A DNA stretch of 64,000 bases from Pseudomonas abyssi (GTDB taxonomy: Bacteria > Pseudomonadota > Gammaproteobacteria > Pseudomonadales > Pseudomonadaceae): the NCBI RefSeq assembly GCF_002307495.1, contig NZ_NTMR01000016.1, positions 121,150-185,149 on the forward strand, given 5' to 3'. The notes below the pieces were generated by a model, which saw nothing but the letters and a program-made list of their open reading frames with translations, was not told where the DNA came from and searched no databases. A program made the translations under genes and the position numbers. This document shows positions 7,603-17,094 of this stretch, one piece after another (within the stretch, counting starts at the first letter, position 1; every line of letters begins with the position of its first letter).

Positions 7603-10600
7603 TCAGAACTGCGCCGTGAGGCTCAGTTTCAGCGCGCGGCCGGGGGCCGCGACGGCGGAACGGGTGGTTGGGTCGATGTAGTACTCGTCGGTCAGGTTGC
7701 TGCCGACCAGCTCCAGGGTGATGTCGTCTCTGGGCCGAAAGCTGACGTAGGCGTCGTAGGTGGTCACGCTGCCCCAGGACAGTGGCAGGTTGTAAATGGC
7801 GAGCTTGTTGGTCTCTGCGTTGGCCTTGTAATCGTCCAGGTCGCTGTTTTCGTGTTTGCTGTAGTAGGTGACGCGGCTGCCGAGTTCGAGCTTGTCGTTG
7901 AATAGCCGGCCGCCAATATTGAGGTTGGCCGAATAACGCGGAATGGCGTGGGAGATCAGATAGCCACCCATAAAACCGTTCTCCACGCAGTCGGGTACCG
8001 AGCCAAAGCGTGGGTCGGCCAGCACCGCGGAGTTCTTGTCGCAGACTTCGTTTTCCAGGTTCCAGGCCAGGCTGAAGTCGCCAAACAGGCCGCCGTTGTC
8101 GTAGCGGGTTTGCAGCTCGATGCCACGCAGGGTTTGCTGATCAATGTTGTAGAACATGAAGTTGGTGCTGCGCTCGATCACGTCTTTGGTGCGGTGCTGG
8201 TAGTAGGCCAGCTTGAAGTCGGCGTAGCGTTCGGCGTTGAGCAGACCGGTGAGGTTGTGTACGTAGCCGATCTCGTAGTTGAACGCGTGCTCGGGTTTGA
8301 GGGTGTAAAACGGGTTGAGCGAGGCAGAAAAGCCTATGGTGCTCTCGAACATGCTGGGATAACGCACAGCCTCGCTGTAGCGCAGGTAGACGCGGCTGTC
8401 ATCGGTCAGGCGCAGGGCGGCCGAGGCGACCGGGGTCCAGTCGTGTCCGCGGCGGGTTTTGACGGGGGTGGCGATGGTGCTGACGGTGCCGGTGCTGATG
8501 GTGCAGTTGCCGGTCAGGTTGTCGATGTCGTCAAGGCTGCCGTTCAGGCAGGCATTGTTCTCGCGGCTGTAGCGGCCCTCACTATCCGGTAACCATTCCT
8601 GAGTGTGAGTCTCGGTGTAGGTGGTGTTGGCTCGCGCCGAGGCTTCCGATTGCGCGATGCCAGCAGCAAGCTGCTCGGGCGTACACCCCCGGCGTTCACA
8701 ACGGCTAATGGTTCTAGCGATGCTTGATTGCACATTGGCTTCAATTTGCTCGGTGGTGTAGTTATGAATGGTTCGATAGGTGGCGGTGCGGCTGGTGATG
8801 GCCGTGCCGGTAAGCATATTGCCCGCCGCCTGCTGCTCGGCCAGAAAGTCATCCTTGGCCCAGTGGGATGAGTAGCGGGCGCCCAGATCCAGGGTAAGAA
8901 AATCGGTGGGGCGCCAGTCGAAGTTGAAGTTGAACTCGCTCTCGGCGCGCCGACCGGCACGCGGGAACATCCGCCAGCCATCTTCCACGCCGCCGTACTC
9001 ATCACCGGAGCGCAGCTTCTCGTGCTGGTAGCTGCCGCCCAGGGTCAGGTCCAGGCTGTTGGCCAACGCCAGCTGGTTGCTCATGGTAATGCCCACGCGG
9101 TTCTGATCGGCATTGGCCACGGCGGTATTGCGCAGCACCGGGTCTGCCCAGGTGGCGTAGTTGGGAAAGCCGCCGGCGCTGTAGGTGTCGCTCTCGGTAC
9201 GCGTGGTCCAGAGGTTGGCGTACAGGTCGATCCAGCGGTTGTCCGGGTTGAACTCGTATTCGAGGTTGTAGGCTTTGGCATCCACATGGCTGAGCGGCCA
9301 TTGCACGGCGCCCTTGTCGTCGGCGTTGGCCAGCCGGGTAGGCAGGATTTCGCCATAGAGCATGTCGGTGTCGCGGTAACCGAAGGTCAGGCTGTGGTCG
9401 TCGTCGAACTTCCAGCGCGCTTTGAACAGCCAGGATTCCATCTTGCTGGAGGTGTTGGGCACTTCGTCACCGGGGTGAAAGTCCAGCGCCAGGCTTTGCG
9501 AGTATTCCTGGGTGCGCTCACCGGTATCCGGCTGTGAGTAGAAGCCGGCGCCGTTCTTGCCGGAGAAGTAGTTGCCGTGCTCGCGAAAGGCGTACGCGCC
9601 GAGCAGCTCGAAGCGTTCCTGCCGGGTGCCGAGCGCCAGCCGGTAGGCGTGATCGTTGCCCGACAGCAGTTTGTCGTCGCTGCTGGTCTTGAGGTTGACG
9701 CGCAGGGTCGGGTCGCTGCTGGGCACGCTCGGGTTCGCCGGGAAGCCTGGAACGTCGTAGTAATTTTCACCGGTGTGCAGCTGCGGGATGCGCGGGTTGA
9801 CGGTGTTGTTGCCGGCCTCCAGTTTCAGCTCACCGCCAAAACGCTCGCCCTCGGCCAGGATGTCATCCACGTCGATGGTGCTGGCGACCACGGCGCCGCC
9901 CACCGAGCTGTTGACGTTGCGCTCGATGTTCGGGCCCTTGATCACCTTGATACCGCCGATCAGGTTGGGGTCGATGTAGCTGCGGTTGGAGGCACCGTTG
10001 TAACCGCGCCAGACCGACATCGCCTGTTCGGTGCCGTCGATGGTCAGCGGCACCCGGCCCGGGCCCTGAATGCCACGAATGTTCGGGTCCAGGCCGCCGC
10101 TGTTGCGGGCGTCGCCGGTGTAGACGTTGAGCATGCCCTTGAACAGGTCAGCCGGGTTGGCGCCCTTGTAGCGCTCGATCTGTTCCTTGCCGGAGTAAAC
10201 GCTGGAGATGTTGTCGTCGTAGACGCTGTCGTGGCCGGCTTCATCGCGGCCGTATAGCTGATCGGCGTTGGTCTGGATGGTCAGCGGCGCGAGCGACAGG
10301 CTGTCCGGCTCGCTGCCCAGCGGGTACAGCTGCCAGGCGCCGTCGCTCTGCTGGCGGGCGCTCAGGCCACTGTTGGCGAGCAACTGCTGCAAGCCCTGGT
10401 CGACGCTGAAACTGCCCTGCAGACCGGCACTCTGGCGGCTTTGGGTGAGGGCGGCATCCAGGTACAGCTCGATGCCGGCGTCTAGCGCAAAGCGGTTGAG
10501 CACCTGATCGAGGCTGCCGGCGGGAATATCGAAATACTGCGTGGCCTCGCTTTGCGCCGCGCTCGGCAGGCTGAGGGTCAGGGCGCTTAAACCCAGGCCC

Positions 10601-10653
10601 AGGTGCAGGGCGAGGGCGAGTGGGGCGTGGCGAAAGGCGAAACCGCGTGGCAT
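7603..10653 (-). CDS. TonB-dependent receptor with STN domain, likely haem/haemophore
   Basis: This outer-membrane receptor of 1016 residues has a signal peptide ending near SAAQS (about 34). A secretin/TonB N-terminal (STN) signalling domain follows (about 38-90, FDIPAGSLDQVLNRFALDAG), then a plug (about 150-270, DLFKGMLNVYTGD and IRGIQGPGRVPLTIDG) and a long barrel ending in LSLTAQF. The STN domain allows signalling to the FecR/sigma pair encoded just upstream. With the hemophilin-like gene next downstream it is probably the receptor that takes haem from the haemophore. It is larger than typical receptors (700-900) because of long extracellular loops, including a Cys-containing segment around 640-720. 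Confidence 0.85.
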   Translation of the reverse strand: MPRGFAFRHAPLALALHLGLGLSALTLSLPSAAQSEATQYFDIPAGSLDQVLNRFALDAGIELYLDAALTQSRQSAGLQGSFSVDQGLQQLLANSGLSARQQSDGAWQLYPLGSEPDSLSLAPLTIQTNADQLYGRDEAGHDSVYDDNISSVYSGKEQIERYKGANPADLFKGMLNVYTGDARNSGGLDPNIRGIQGPGRVPLTIDGTEQAMSVWRGYNGASNRSYIDPNLIGGIKVIKGPNIERNVNSSVGGAVVASTIDVDDILAEGERFGGELKLEAGNNTVNPRIPQLHTGENYYDVPGFPANPSVPSSDPTLRVNLKTSSDDKLLSGNDHAYRLALGTRQERFELLGAYAFREHGNYFSGKNGAGFYSQPDTGERTQEYSQSLALDFHPGDEVPNTSSKMESWLFKARWKFDDDHSLTFGYRDTDMLYGEILPTRLANADDKGAVQWPLSHVDAKAYNLEYEFNPDNRWIDLYANLWTTRTESDTYSAGGFPNYATWADPVLRNTAVANADQNRVGITMSNQLALANSLDLTLGGSYQHEKLRSGDEYGGVEDGWRMFPRAGRRAESEFNFNFDWRPTDFLTLDLGARYSSHWAKDDFLAEQQAAGNMLTGTAITSRTATYRTIHNYTTEQIEANVQSSIARTISRCERRGCTPEQLAAGIAQSEASARANTTYTETHTQEWLPDSEGRYSRENNACLNGSLDDIDNLTGNCTISTGTVSTIATPVKTRRGHDWTPVASAALRLTDDSRVYLRYSEAVRYPSMFESTIGFSASLNPFYTLKPEHAFNYEIGYVHNLTGLLNAERYADFKLAYYQHRTKDVIERSTNFMFYNIDQQTLRGIELQTRYDNGGLFGDFSLAWNLENEVCDKNSAVLADPRFGSVPDCVENGFMGGYLISHAIPRYSANLNIGGRLFNDKLELGSRVTYYSKHENSDLDDYKANAETNKLAIYNLPLSWGSVTTYDAYVSFRPRDDITLELVGSNLTDEYYIDPTTRSAVAAPGRALKLSLTAQF

Positions 10654-10789
10654 GACTATTCCTGTCTCGTGTTATCGGTGTTGGCTGTATTGCCCTGTAC
10701 ACCGAGCGAGCAGGTCAAAGCCTCAATGCAAATGCGAAATATTTTTATTTGATGGGTGTTGGGGGCTGTTTCTGCGGCCAGGCAAGCGC

Positions 10790-11731
10790 TCAGGCCGGCT
10801 CGACACTCACCCAGTAGCGGCTGATGTAGCGCAGCTTGACCGGCAGTATTGTCGGCAGGCGGGCCAGGGTTGCGTGGGTGTCCTTGAGGGAGAACACGCC
10901 GGTCAGGTGCAGGTCGGCGAGCCCGGGAGCAACGCGCAGCACGCCCGGGTGATAGCGCGCCAGCTCGCTGACAAACTGCGGCAGGCTCTGTCGCTCGGCG
11001 ACCAGGCGCCCGGTGGTCCAGGCCAACTGATTCGGGTTGGCCGCTTGGGTGGGCGCAATGCCCTGCCCTGAGAAGCGCACTGCTTTGCCGGCGCTCAGGG
11101 TGACGCTGCTTTGTTGCTGCTGCAGTTGCAGATCCGCGCTGCCGGCGAGCACCGTCAGCAGGCTGTCTTCGGCATCTTGGCGCAGGCACAGGCGACTGTT
11201 ACGCGCGGTTATGCGCGCATCACGGCAATCCAGCTGCAGCGGCCATGCGTGCGCTGGGCTGTCGATCAGCAACTCACCCAGCAGCAGTTGCACCTGGTGG
11301 CCGCTGGCGTTGCTGTGCAGGTTGAGGCTGGTGGCGGTGTTGAGTTGCAGCCGGGTGCCGTCGTCCAGGCGCAGGCTGCGCATCTCGCCGGTGCCGGTGC
11401 GCTGATCGGCCAACAGCGGTTGCCACTGCCGGCGCGTGCCAACGCCCGCCAGGCTGGCGCTGCCGCCGAGCAGGCCAGCCAAAGCGAGCAACTGGCGACG
11501 GGACAGCCCACGTCGAACGCCGAGAATGCGCCGGCCTGATGCTGCCGGCACCGCGTCGAACTGATTCTGCAGCTGCTGCAGTTGTTGCCAGGCGTACTCG
11601 TGTGCCGGATCGCCCTGACGCCAACGGGCGCAGGCGGCGATGTCTTCCTCGGTGGCGTCGTCAGACCACAGCCGCGCCTGCCATTGAGTTGCCTCACGGA
11701 TCTGCTCGGGTGAGAGCATCGGCACGCTCAC
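10790..11731 (-). CDS. FecR-family anti-sigma factor
   Basis: The inner-membrane sigma regulator has 313 residues. The cytoplasmic N-terminal domain (about 1-85) has the FecR pattern EATQWQARLWSDDATEEDIAACARW. A membrane segment follows at about 90-108 (LLALAGLLGGSASLAGVG), and the periplasmic FecR domain (about 125-225) includes RSLRLDDGTRLQLNTATSL. It should hold the sigma factor inactive until the STN domain of the receptor reports substrate. The GTG start at 11731 overlaps the sigma-gene stop by 4 bp, which indicates translational coupling. Confidence 0.9.
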   Translation of the reverse strand: MSVPMLSPEQIREATQWQARLWSDDATEEDIAACARWRQGDPAHEYAWQQLQQLQNQFDAVPAASGRRILGVRRGLSRRQLLALAGLLGGSASLAGVGTRRQWQPLLADQRTGTGEMRSLRLDDGTRLQLNTATSLNLHSNASGHQVQLLLGELLIDSPAHAWPLQLDCRDARITARNSRLCLRQDAEDSLLTVLAGSADLQLQQQQSSVTLSAGKAVRFSGQGIAPTQAANPNQLAWTTGRLVAERQSLPQFVSELARYHPGVLRVAPGLADLHLTGVFSLKDTHATLARLPTILPVKLRYISRYWVSVEPA

Positions 11732-12246
11732 AGGGTCTGCTCCAGGGCCACCATCAGGCAGTGCTGCAGTGCCCGGGCGATGTACTTCTCGACCGATGAC
11801 ACCGAGACCCCAAGCTGCTCGGCAATCTCGCGGTAGCCCATGCCGTCGAGCCGGTGCATCAGCAGGGCCCGGCTGACGTTGATCGGCAGGCCGCGCAGCA
11901 GGCGGTCAATCAGCGCCAGTGCTTCGACGGCCTGGGCTTGCGCCTCTGGTGAGGGGTGGCTCGCCTCGGGCTGGCTGGCCAGCTCGTCCAGGTAGGCCTG
12001 CTCCACTCGCCGCCGCCGGTACAGGTCGATCACCAGCCCTTTGGCGATGCGCGTAAGGTAGCCGCGTGAGTGCGCATGCTCCGGCAGACGCCCGCGGGTG
12101 AGCAGTCGCAGGTAGGTGTCCTGCAGCAGGTCCGCAGCGCTGTGCGAGCAGCCCAGACGGCGCTGCAAAAAACCGGAGAGCCAGCTGTGATGGTCGCGGT
12201 AGAGCTGCTCCAATTGCTGCTGCTGGGCGGGAGAACGCGTGGTCAT
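11728..12246 (-). CDS. FecI-type ECF sigma factor
   Basis: The sigma-70 family protein has about 172 residues. Region 2 is LYRDHHSWLSGFLQRRLG to AADLLQDTYLRLL, and region 4 is LDGMGYREIAEQLGVSVSSVEKYIARAL, the helix-turn-helix that reads the -35 element. I chose the ATG at 12246 because AAGGA lies 8 nt upstream; an in-frame ATG at 12264 lacks this. It heads the operon that encodes FecR, TonB receptor, haemophore, Slam and haem oxygenase, and a Fur-box-like site lies about 30 bp upstream. It probably responds to iron starvation plus substrate. Confidence 0.9.
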   Translation of the reverse strand: MTTRSPAQQQQLEQLYRDHHSWLSGFLQRRLGCSHSAADLLQDTYLRLLTRGRLPEHAHSRGYLTRIAKGLVIDLYRRRRVEQAYLDELASQPEASHPSPEAQAQAVEALALIDRLLRGLPINVSRALLMHRLDGMGYREIAEQLGVSVSSVEKYIARALQHCLMVALEQTL

Positions 12247-12277
12247 GGCGTCAGTCCTTGGCATTAGACATGCGCTT

Positions 12278-12296
12278 AATGAGAATCGTTATTATT
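12278..12296 (-). promoter_or_regulatory. Fur box-like site before haemophore-locus sigma gene
   Basis: The 19 bases aatgagaatcgttattatt resemble the Fur consensus GATAATGATAATCATTATC, with the central AAT-x-x-TTAT dyad retained. The site lies 32 bp upstream of the sigma-gene start, where Fe-Fur would block transcription. Confidence 0.65.
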
Positions 12297-12374
12297 TATG
12301 CTGCGACAGCAGGCCGATCATGTCAATCCTGCGGTGAAGCAATCGAGAGTTGACAGCAGGCCTGCGCAGATTGA

Positions 12375-12393
12375 GATAATGATAATAATTCCC
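12375..12393 (+). promoter_or_regulatory. Fur box before second sigma gene
   Basis: The 19 bases gataatgataataattccc match the first 12 positions of the canonical Fur box exactly and diverge only at the 3' end. The site lies about 100 bp upstream of the plus-strand sigma gene. With the site at 12278 it makes the divergent region doubly iron-controlled. Confidence 0.8.
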
Positions 12394-12493
12394 ATATAAG
12401 GATCATTCTGATCCTGGGCGCCGTGCGCGATCTGTCGCGCGTTGTCAGAGGCTGTTGCCGTGCTGTTCCCTTCCCTGTCCCTGGCATTGCGCC

Positions 12494-13039
12494 ATGGATG
12501 ACCTTTCCAGATTGCCAGGTGCCGCGCAGCTCAGTGGCTTGCGCCTTGAGGTGCGGCGTTTTCTCGGCAAGCGACTGCACAGCAGTGCCGATGCCGATGA
12601 CCTGGCGCAGGACGCCTTTGTGCGCTGGCTGGGCAGCGCCGAAGCGGATCAGCCGATGCCGCCGCGGCCGCTGCTGTTCAGTATCGCCCGCAACCTGCTG
12701 ACCGATCACTGGCGGCGCCAGCAGGTGCGCAGTGGCAGCGGTCTGGTTGAACTGGACGAGGCCGCAGCCGAGGCCGACGACGCCCTGCAAACGGAGGGTC
12801 CCTTGCAGCAGATTGAACAGCAGCAACGCTTGCACTTGTTGGCCAGCGCGTTGGAAGATCTGCCCCCAAAACGCAAGCAGGCCTTTGTCCTGCACAAGTT
12901 CGACGGCCTGTCGCAGGCCGCTGTGGCCGAGCGCATGGGGATATCCTTGAGCATGGTAGAAAAGCACATTGCCAGCGCCATGCTGCACTGCCGCCGCCAT
13001 GCTCTGGCGCGCCGCAAGGGAGGCAGTGATGACCATTGA
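12494..13039 (+). CDS. FecI-type ECF sigma factor (second system)
   Basis: The sigma factor has 181 residues. Region 2 spans about residues 10-75 (LHSSADADDLAQDAFVRWL, then LLFSIARNLLTDHWRR) and region 4 is DGLSQAAVAERMGISLSMVEKHIASAM. The open frame reaches back to 12455 but the ATG at 12494 gives the usual FecI length. It is divergent from the haemophore-locus sigma gene and has its own Fur box. The 3' end overlaps the FecR start by 11 bp. Confidence 0.88.
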   Translation: MDDLSRLPGAAQLSGLRLEVRRFLGKRLHSSADADDLAQDAFVRWLGSAEADQPMPPRPLLFSIARNLLTDHWRRQQVRSGSGLVELDEAAAEADDALQTEGPLQQIEQQQRLHLLASALEDLPPKRKQAFVLHKFDGLSQAAVAERMGISLSMVEKHIASAMLHCRRHALARRKGGSDDH

Positions 13040-14006
13040 GCAGGGAATGGCCGAGATTGATGAGCAGGCTGCGCTCTGGTTTAGCCGACGCAACAGTGGC
13101 CGCCTGAACGCGGTGGACGAGGCCGAGTTTGCCGCCTGGCTGGCGCGCAGTGAACAGCATGCCCAGGCCTATGCCGACATGCAGCTGTTGTGGGATGACT
13201 GCGACCAGCTGGCGCGCCCGCACGTACCGGCGGCTGAGCCGGCGCCAGTAACGCCGCTGGCGCCGCGCCGGCGCGCGCCCACAGCCTGGCTGGCGCTGGC
13301 CGCCACCGTGCTGTTGGCGGTGGGTGGGCTGATGGGCTATCAGTGGCGCCAGTTGCCGCAGCTGGAACTTAGCGCCAGCGCCGGCCAGCATGAGCTACGC
13401 CAGCTGCAACTGGCGGACGGCAGCGAGCTGACGCTGAACCTGGGCTCCACGGTGCAGGTGCGTTACTACCGCGACCGGCGCGAGGTCAGCCTGATTGCTG
13501 GCGAGGCCTACTTCTCGGTGGCGCCAGATGCCGAGAGGCCGTTTCGGGTTGATGCCGGCGCTGGCCAGGTTGAGGTGGTTGGCACGCGGTTCACCGTGCG
13601 CCGCAGCCTGGCAACGCTGGCGGTGGCCGTCGAGCAGGGCTACGTTGCAGTGCAGCCGGGGCGCGACGGGCTGGCCTTGCAGCAACTGCAACCGGGCGAC
13701 AGTCTGGAGATCGACTATCAGCAGGGTGCGCTGCGGCGCAGTCAGGTTCCGACTGCTGAGGTGGGTAGCTGGCGCTATGGGTTGCTGGTCTTTCGCGACC
13801 GCCCGTTGGGTGAACTGGCGCAGGAGCTGAGCCGCTACCGTGGGCGCCCTGTGCAGCTGGACGGCGCCGGGCTGGCCGCGCGCCGGTTGTCCGGGAGCCT
13901 GGATATTCACCAGCCCGAGCGCTTTGTGCAGGCGTTGCCGCAGTTGCTGCCGGTGGAGCTGATCGAGCAGGCGGATGGCGTCATGCTGTTGCGCGAACGT
14001 AAATGA
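13029..14006 (+). CDS. FecR-family anti-sigma factor (second system)
   Basis: The anti-sigma protein has 325 residues. The N-terminal cytoplasmic domain (about 1-80) has DEQAALWFSRRNSGRLNAVDE and a WLARSEQHAQAYADMQLLW segment. A membrane helix lies at about 90-108 (WLALAATVLLAVGGLMGY). The FecR domain (about 125-225) shows RQLQLADGSELTLNLGS and GEAYFSVAPDAERPFRV. The C-terminal part (LARRLSGSLDIHQPERFVQAL) resembles the STN-contact domain. The ATG at 13029 lies inside the end of the sigma gene. Confidence 0.9.
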   Translation: MTIEQGMAEIDEQAALWFSRRNSGRLNAVDEAEFAAWLARSEQHAQAYADMQLLWDDCDQLARPHVPAAEPAPVTPLAPRRRAPTAWLALAATVLLAVGGLMGYQWRQLPQLELSASAGQHELRQLQLADGSELTLNLGSTVQVRYYRDRREVSLIAGEAYFSVAPDAERPFRVDAGAGQVEVVGTRFTVRRSLATLAVAVEQGYVAVQPGRDGLALQQLQPGDSLEIDYQQGALRRSQVPTAEVGSWRYGLLVFRDRPLGELAQELSRYRGRPVQLDGAGLAARRLSGSLDIHQPERFVQALPQLLPVELIEQADGVMLLRERK

Positions 14007-14095
14007 AAATTTTTTTCATTTGAGAGGTGGGGGTTTGCCCGACTGCTGCGTTCTCTGGGGTGTTACCACTCGGCGTACAGCCCAAGGAGAGCGCA

Positions 14096-16618
14096 ATGAA
14101 GCCCCGCCACCCCCGTTCCGCCCTGTCCCGTCTGACCCTGTCCTTGCTGGCCGCCGCCAGTTTGCAGGCGCAGGCTGCCAGCCTTGACCTGAACCTGCCA
14201 GCGCAGCCACTGGCTGCCTCGCTGACCAGCCTGGCGCAGGCCGGGCAGCTGCAGATTCTGTTCGATGAGGCGCAGATGCGAGGCTTGAGCGCGCCGGCGG
14301 TGGATGGCCGCTATGAGCCCGAGGCGGCGTTGCAGCTGTTGCTGCAAGGCTCCAACCTGGAGCTGGTGCCGGTTGATCAGGGCTTTGTCATTCGCCCGCG
14401 CCCGCGGACATCGGGCAGTGACAACGGCATCACCCTGCAAACCCTGACCGTGGTGGGCGATGGCCTGGAGGTCAACTCCGCCAACATCGGTCGCTCAACC
14501 CTGGGCCGGCGCGAGATCGAGCGCCAGCAGGCCAACAACATTCCCAGCCTGCTGCAGACCCTGCCGGGTGTGACCATGGGTGGCTCGGCCAAGCCGGGTG
14601 GGCAGACGGTGAATATCTGGGGTCTGGGCGACGCCGAGGACGTACCCTTCACCCTGGATGGTGCCAGCAAGAGCGGCTTTGAGCGCTATCAGCAGGGCAC
14701 CATCTTTATCGAGCCCGAGCTGATCGAACGCGTTGAAGTGGAGAAGGGCCCCTACTCGGCGTTCACCGGTAACGGCGGCTTTGGCGGTACCGTGCACATG
14801 GAAACCCGCGATGCCACCGACATGCTCAAGCCGGGCCGCAACAGCGGCGCCTTTGTGAAGTACGGCTATCAGAGCAACGACCAGCAGCGCAGCTATACCG
14901 GCGCCCTGTTCGGCCGCACCGACGATGGCCTGTTCGACGGCCTGCTGTACCTCAATCACCGCGACAGTGATGACATCAAACTGGCCGGACACATCGATCA
15001 GGGCGAAGGCTACTTGTACCCCGAGCGCTACCCCTACACCGCGCAAAATCAGGATGCGGTGCTGTTCAAGGGCAACTTCAACCCGAGCCCCGAACACAGC
15101 TTTGGCCTGACCTACAGCCGCAGCAAGCTGGACCTGCGCAGCCCCTTTAGCGCCGTAACCTTTCTGGTGCCGAGCAAGTGGTCGATTGATCGCTACGGCA
15201 GCCTGGAGGCGGCCATGCACCGGCTGCTGTCCAACCGCGAGCTGATCGACACCACCTGGTCCGGCAAGTACCACTACCAGCCGCTGAACAACCCGCTGGT
15301 GGACCTGGAGATCAGCTACTCGCTGTCGGACACCGACCAGACCGACACCCGTGATGATGACGCCAGCTACAGCTCTTCCACCGGCGGCAAATACATCAAC
15401 ACCCAGTACCGCGACAAGGTGTTTGAGGTGCGTAACACCAGTCTGTTCGACAGCGGCGCGCTGGCCCACGAGCTGACCGCCGGTATCCAGTGGCGGCTGC
15501 ACACCCGTGACGTGCTGATGTACCTGCCGACCTTTGCCAGCAACCCGGATTACAACTTTGGCTGGTATCAGCCGCAGTTCATGCCGGCCGGTGAACAGGA
15601 GGCCCGCAGCCTGTTCCTGCAGGATGCGATTACCCTCGGCGATGTCACCATCACCCCGTCGCTGCGCTATGACCATGTCACCAATCGCGGCAAGCGCAAC
15701 CTGGCCGTGCGCTACAACAACCCGGACATGAACCACGATTACCGCTCGGTCACCTACACCGGTTGGTCACCACGTTTGTCGGTGTTCTGGCGGGTCAACC
15801 CGACCCTGGGCCTGTTCGTCGATTACGCCAAAACCTGGCGTGCGCCGGTGCTGGATGAGCAGTACGAAGTGCAGAGCAGCTCCACGCTCAGCGGCAGCAG
15901 CCGTGATCTGGATGCCGAACAGATGCGTGGTGTGCGCGGCGGGGCGGTGGTCAGCCTGCCGGACCTGATCAGCCAGGGCGACAACCTGCAGGTGCGTGCA
16001 ACGCTGTTCCGTCACCGCATCAGCGACGAGATCTTCAAATTTCGCTCCATCGCCTGCCAGGCGCAGGCCGAGAATGGCGGCAGCATCAGCGATAACTGTG
16101 GCGACCTGCTGCCCCTGTCCAACTACCGCAACCTGGACGGCCTGACCATTCGCGGCGCAGAGATCGAGAGCTACTACGACAGCCAGCGGGTGTTTGCCAG
16201 CCTGTCCTACTCCTGGACCGAGGGCCGTCACGACGGCGCCTACAGCAACCCCTGGGGCCCCAATGTCTGGGCGCGCGATATTCCGCCGGTCAAATGGGTC
16301 GCCATGTTGGGTGTCAAGGTGCCGGAAATCGACGTGCAGCTGGGCTGGCAGGGTGAGTTTGTGCGCAAGAGCGATCGCCAGCCCTCGGATCGCTACGACG
16401 GCAGTGGCGAGCGCTACTGGGATAGCTTTGATAACGGCAGTTACGACGTCCACCGCGTGTTTGCCGATTGGTCACCTCGCACTGGTCAGCTGGCCGACCT
16501 CAGCGTCAAGCTGACCGTGGACAACATCTTCAACCGCTTCTACCGTCCGGCGATGTCCGGTGACAACGCCTACTCACAAGGCCGTAACGCCAAGTTCAGC
16601 GTCAGCTACGCGTTCTAG
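14096..16618 (+). CDS. TonB-dependent receptor, probable haem/haemoprotein type
   Basis: The outer-membrane receptor has about 840 residues. A signal peptide ending near LQAQAA is followed by an STN domain (about 25-80, [20 protein letters not shown]), a plug (about 110-235, [12 protein letters not shown] and [18 protein letters not shown]) and a barrel ending in [22 protein letters not shown] segment recalls the FRAP motif of haem receptors, so haem or a haemoprotein is the likely ligand, though a siderophore is not excluded. AAGGAGA at 14084-14090 fixes the ATG at 14096. It belongs to the sigma/FecR pair just upstream. Confidence 0.85.
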   Translation: MKPRHPRSALSRLTLSLLAAASLQAQAASLDLNLPAQPLAASLTSLAQAGQLQILFDEAQMRGLSAPAVDGRYEPEAALQLLLQGSNLELVPVDQGFVIRPRPRTSGSDNGITLQTLTVVGDGLEVNSANIGRSTLGRREIERQQANNIPSLLQTLPGVTMGGSAKPGGQTVNIWGLGDAEDVPFTLDGASKSGFERYQQGTIFIEPELIERVEVEKGPYSAFTGNGGFGGTVHMETRDATDMLKPGRNSGAFVKYGYQSNDQQRSYTGALFGRTDDGLFDGLLYLNHRDSDDIKLAGHIDQGEGYLYPERYPYTAQNQDAVLFKGNFNPSPEHSFGLTYSRSKLDLRSPFSAVTFLVPSKWSIDRYGSLEAAMHRLLSNRELIDTTWSGKYHYQPLNNPLVDLEISYSLSDTDQTDTRDDDASYSSSTGGKYINTQYRDKVFEVRNTSLFDSGALAHELTAGIQWRLHTRDVLMYLPTFASNPDYNFGWYQPQFMPAGEQEARSLFLQDAITLGDVTITPSLRYDHVTNRGKRNLAVRYNNPDMNHDYRSVTYTGWSPRLSVFWRVNPTLGLFVDYAKTWRAPVLDEQYEVQSSSTLSGSSRDLDAEQMRGVRGGAVVSLPDLISQGDNLQVRATLFRHRISDEIFKFRSIACQAQAENGGSISDNCGDLLPLSNYRNLDGLTIRGAEIESYYDSQRVFASLSYSWTEGRHDGAYSNPWGPNVWARDIPPVKWVAMLGVKVPEIDVQLGWQGEFVRKSDRQPSDRYDGSGERYWDSFDNGSYDVHRVFADWSPRTGQLADLSVKLTVDNIFNRFYRPAMSGDNAYSQGRNAKFSVSYAF

Positions 16619-17094
16619 CCACGGCACGCCGCTGGCAGAAACTCGCGGTCCAGATCCGTCTTGTTGGCGCCGCGGGTTTCCATGCCGGTAACCGGTTCGT
16701 CATAGCCGCACAGCCAGGCAATCGGGCTGGTCGGGCTGCCGGTCACCACCGCCGGGCGAAAGGTCAGCGTTTTACCCTGCAGCGGCTGGGAGGCCTTGTT
16801 GCCCAGGGTGACGTGAATGGCGCCCGACTCGACGACCACACCGGTGATGCGGTTGCCGATCAGCTGCTGCGGCGCAGGCATACCCGCCGCGGCGTTGTCG
16901 GCAGGAAAGGCCAGGCGCTGCTCGTAGTAGTCGTTGATACGGCTTTTGAGCGAGCCGGCCATGCTCACGGCCTCGGTAATCTCGCTGCGCTGGATGTAGG
17001 TCTGGTAGGAGGGCAGAGCGATGGACGCCAAAATGCCGATGATGGCGCACACCACCATCAGCTCGATCAGGGTAAAACCTCGGTTGTGCTTCAT
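16615..17094 (-). CDS. Type IV prepilin / pilin-like protein
   Basis: The pilin-like protein has 159 residues and a type III (prepilin) leader [13 protein letters not shown], cut after Gly6 by PilD, followed by the conserved hydrophobic helix ([21 protein letters not shown]) with Glu at mature position 5. The C-terminal globular domain has a Cys pair (WLCGYDEP and PAACRG) forming a D-loop, as in major pilins. The stop overlaps the TonB-receptor stop by 4 bp. The usual pilB/C/D genes are absent nearby; only a GspF/PilC-like gene lies upstream, overlapping by 4 bp. Confidence 0.88.
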   Translation of the reverse strand: MKHNRGFTLIELMVVCAIIGILASIALPSYQTYIQRSEITEAVSMAGSLKSRINDYYEQRLAFPADNAAAGMPAPQQLIGNRITGVVVESGAIHVTLGNKASQPLQGKTLTFRPAVVTGSPTSPIAWLCGYDEPVTGMETRGANKTDLDREFLPAACRG

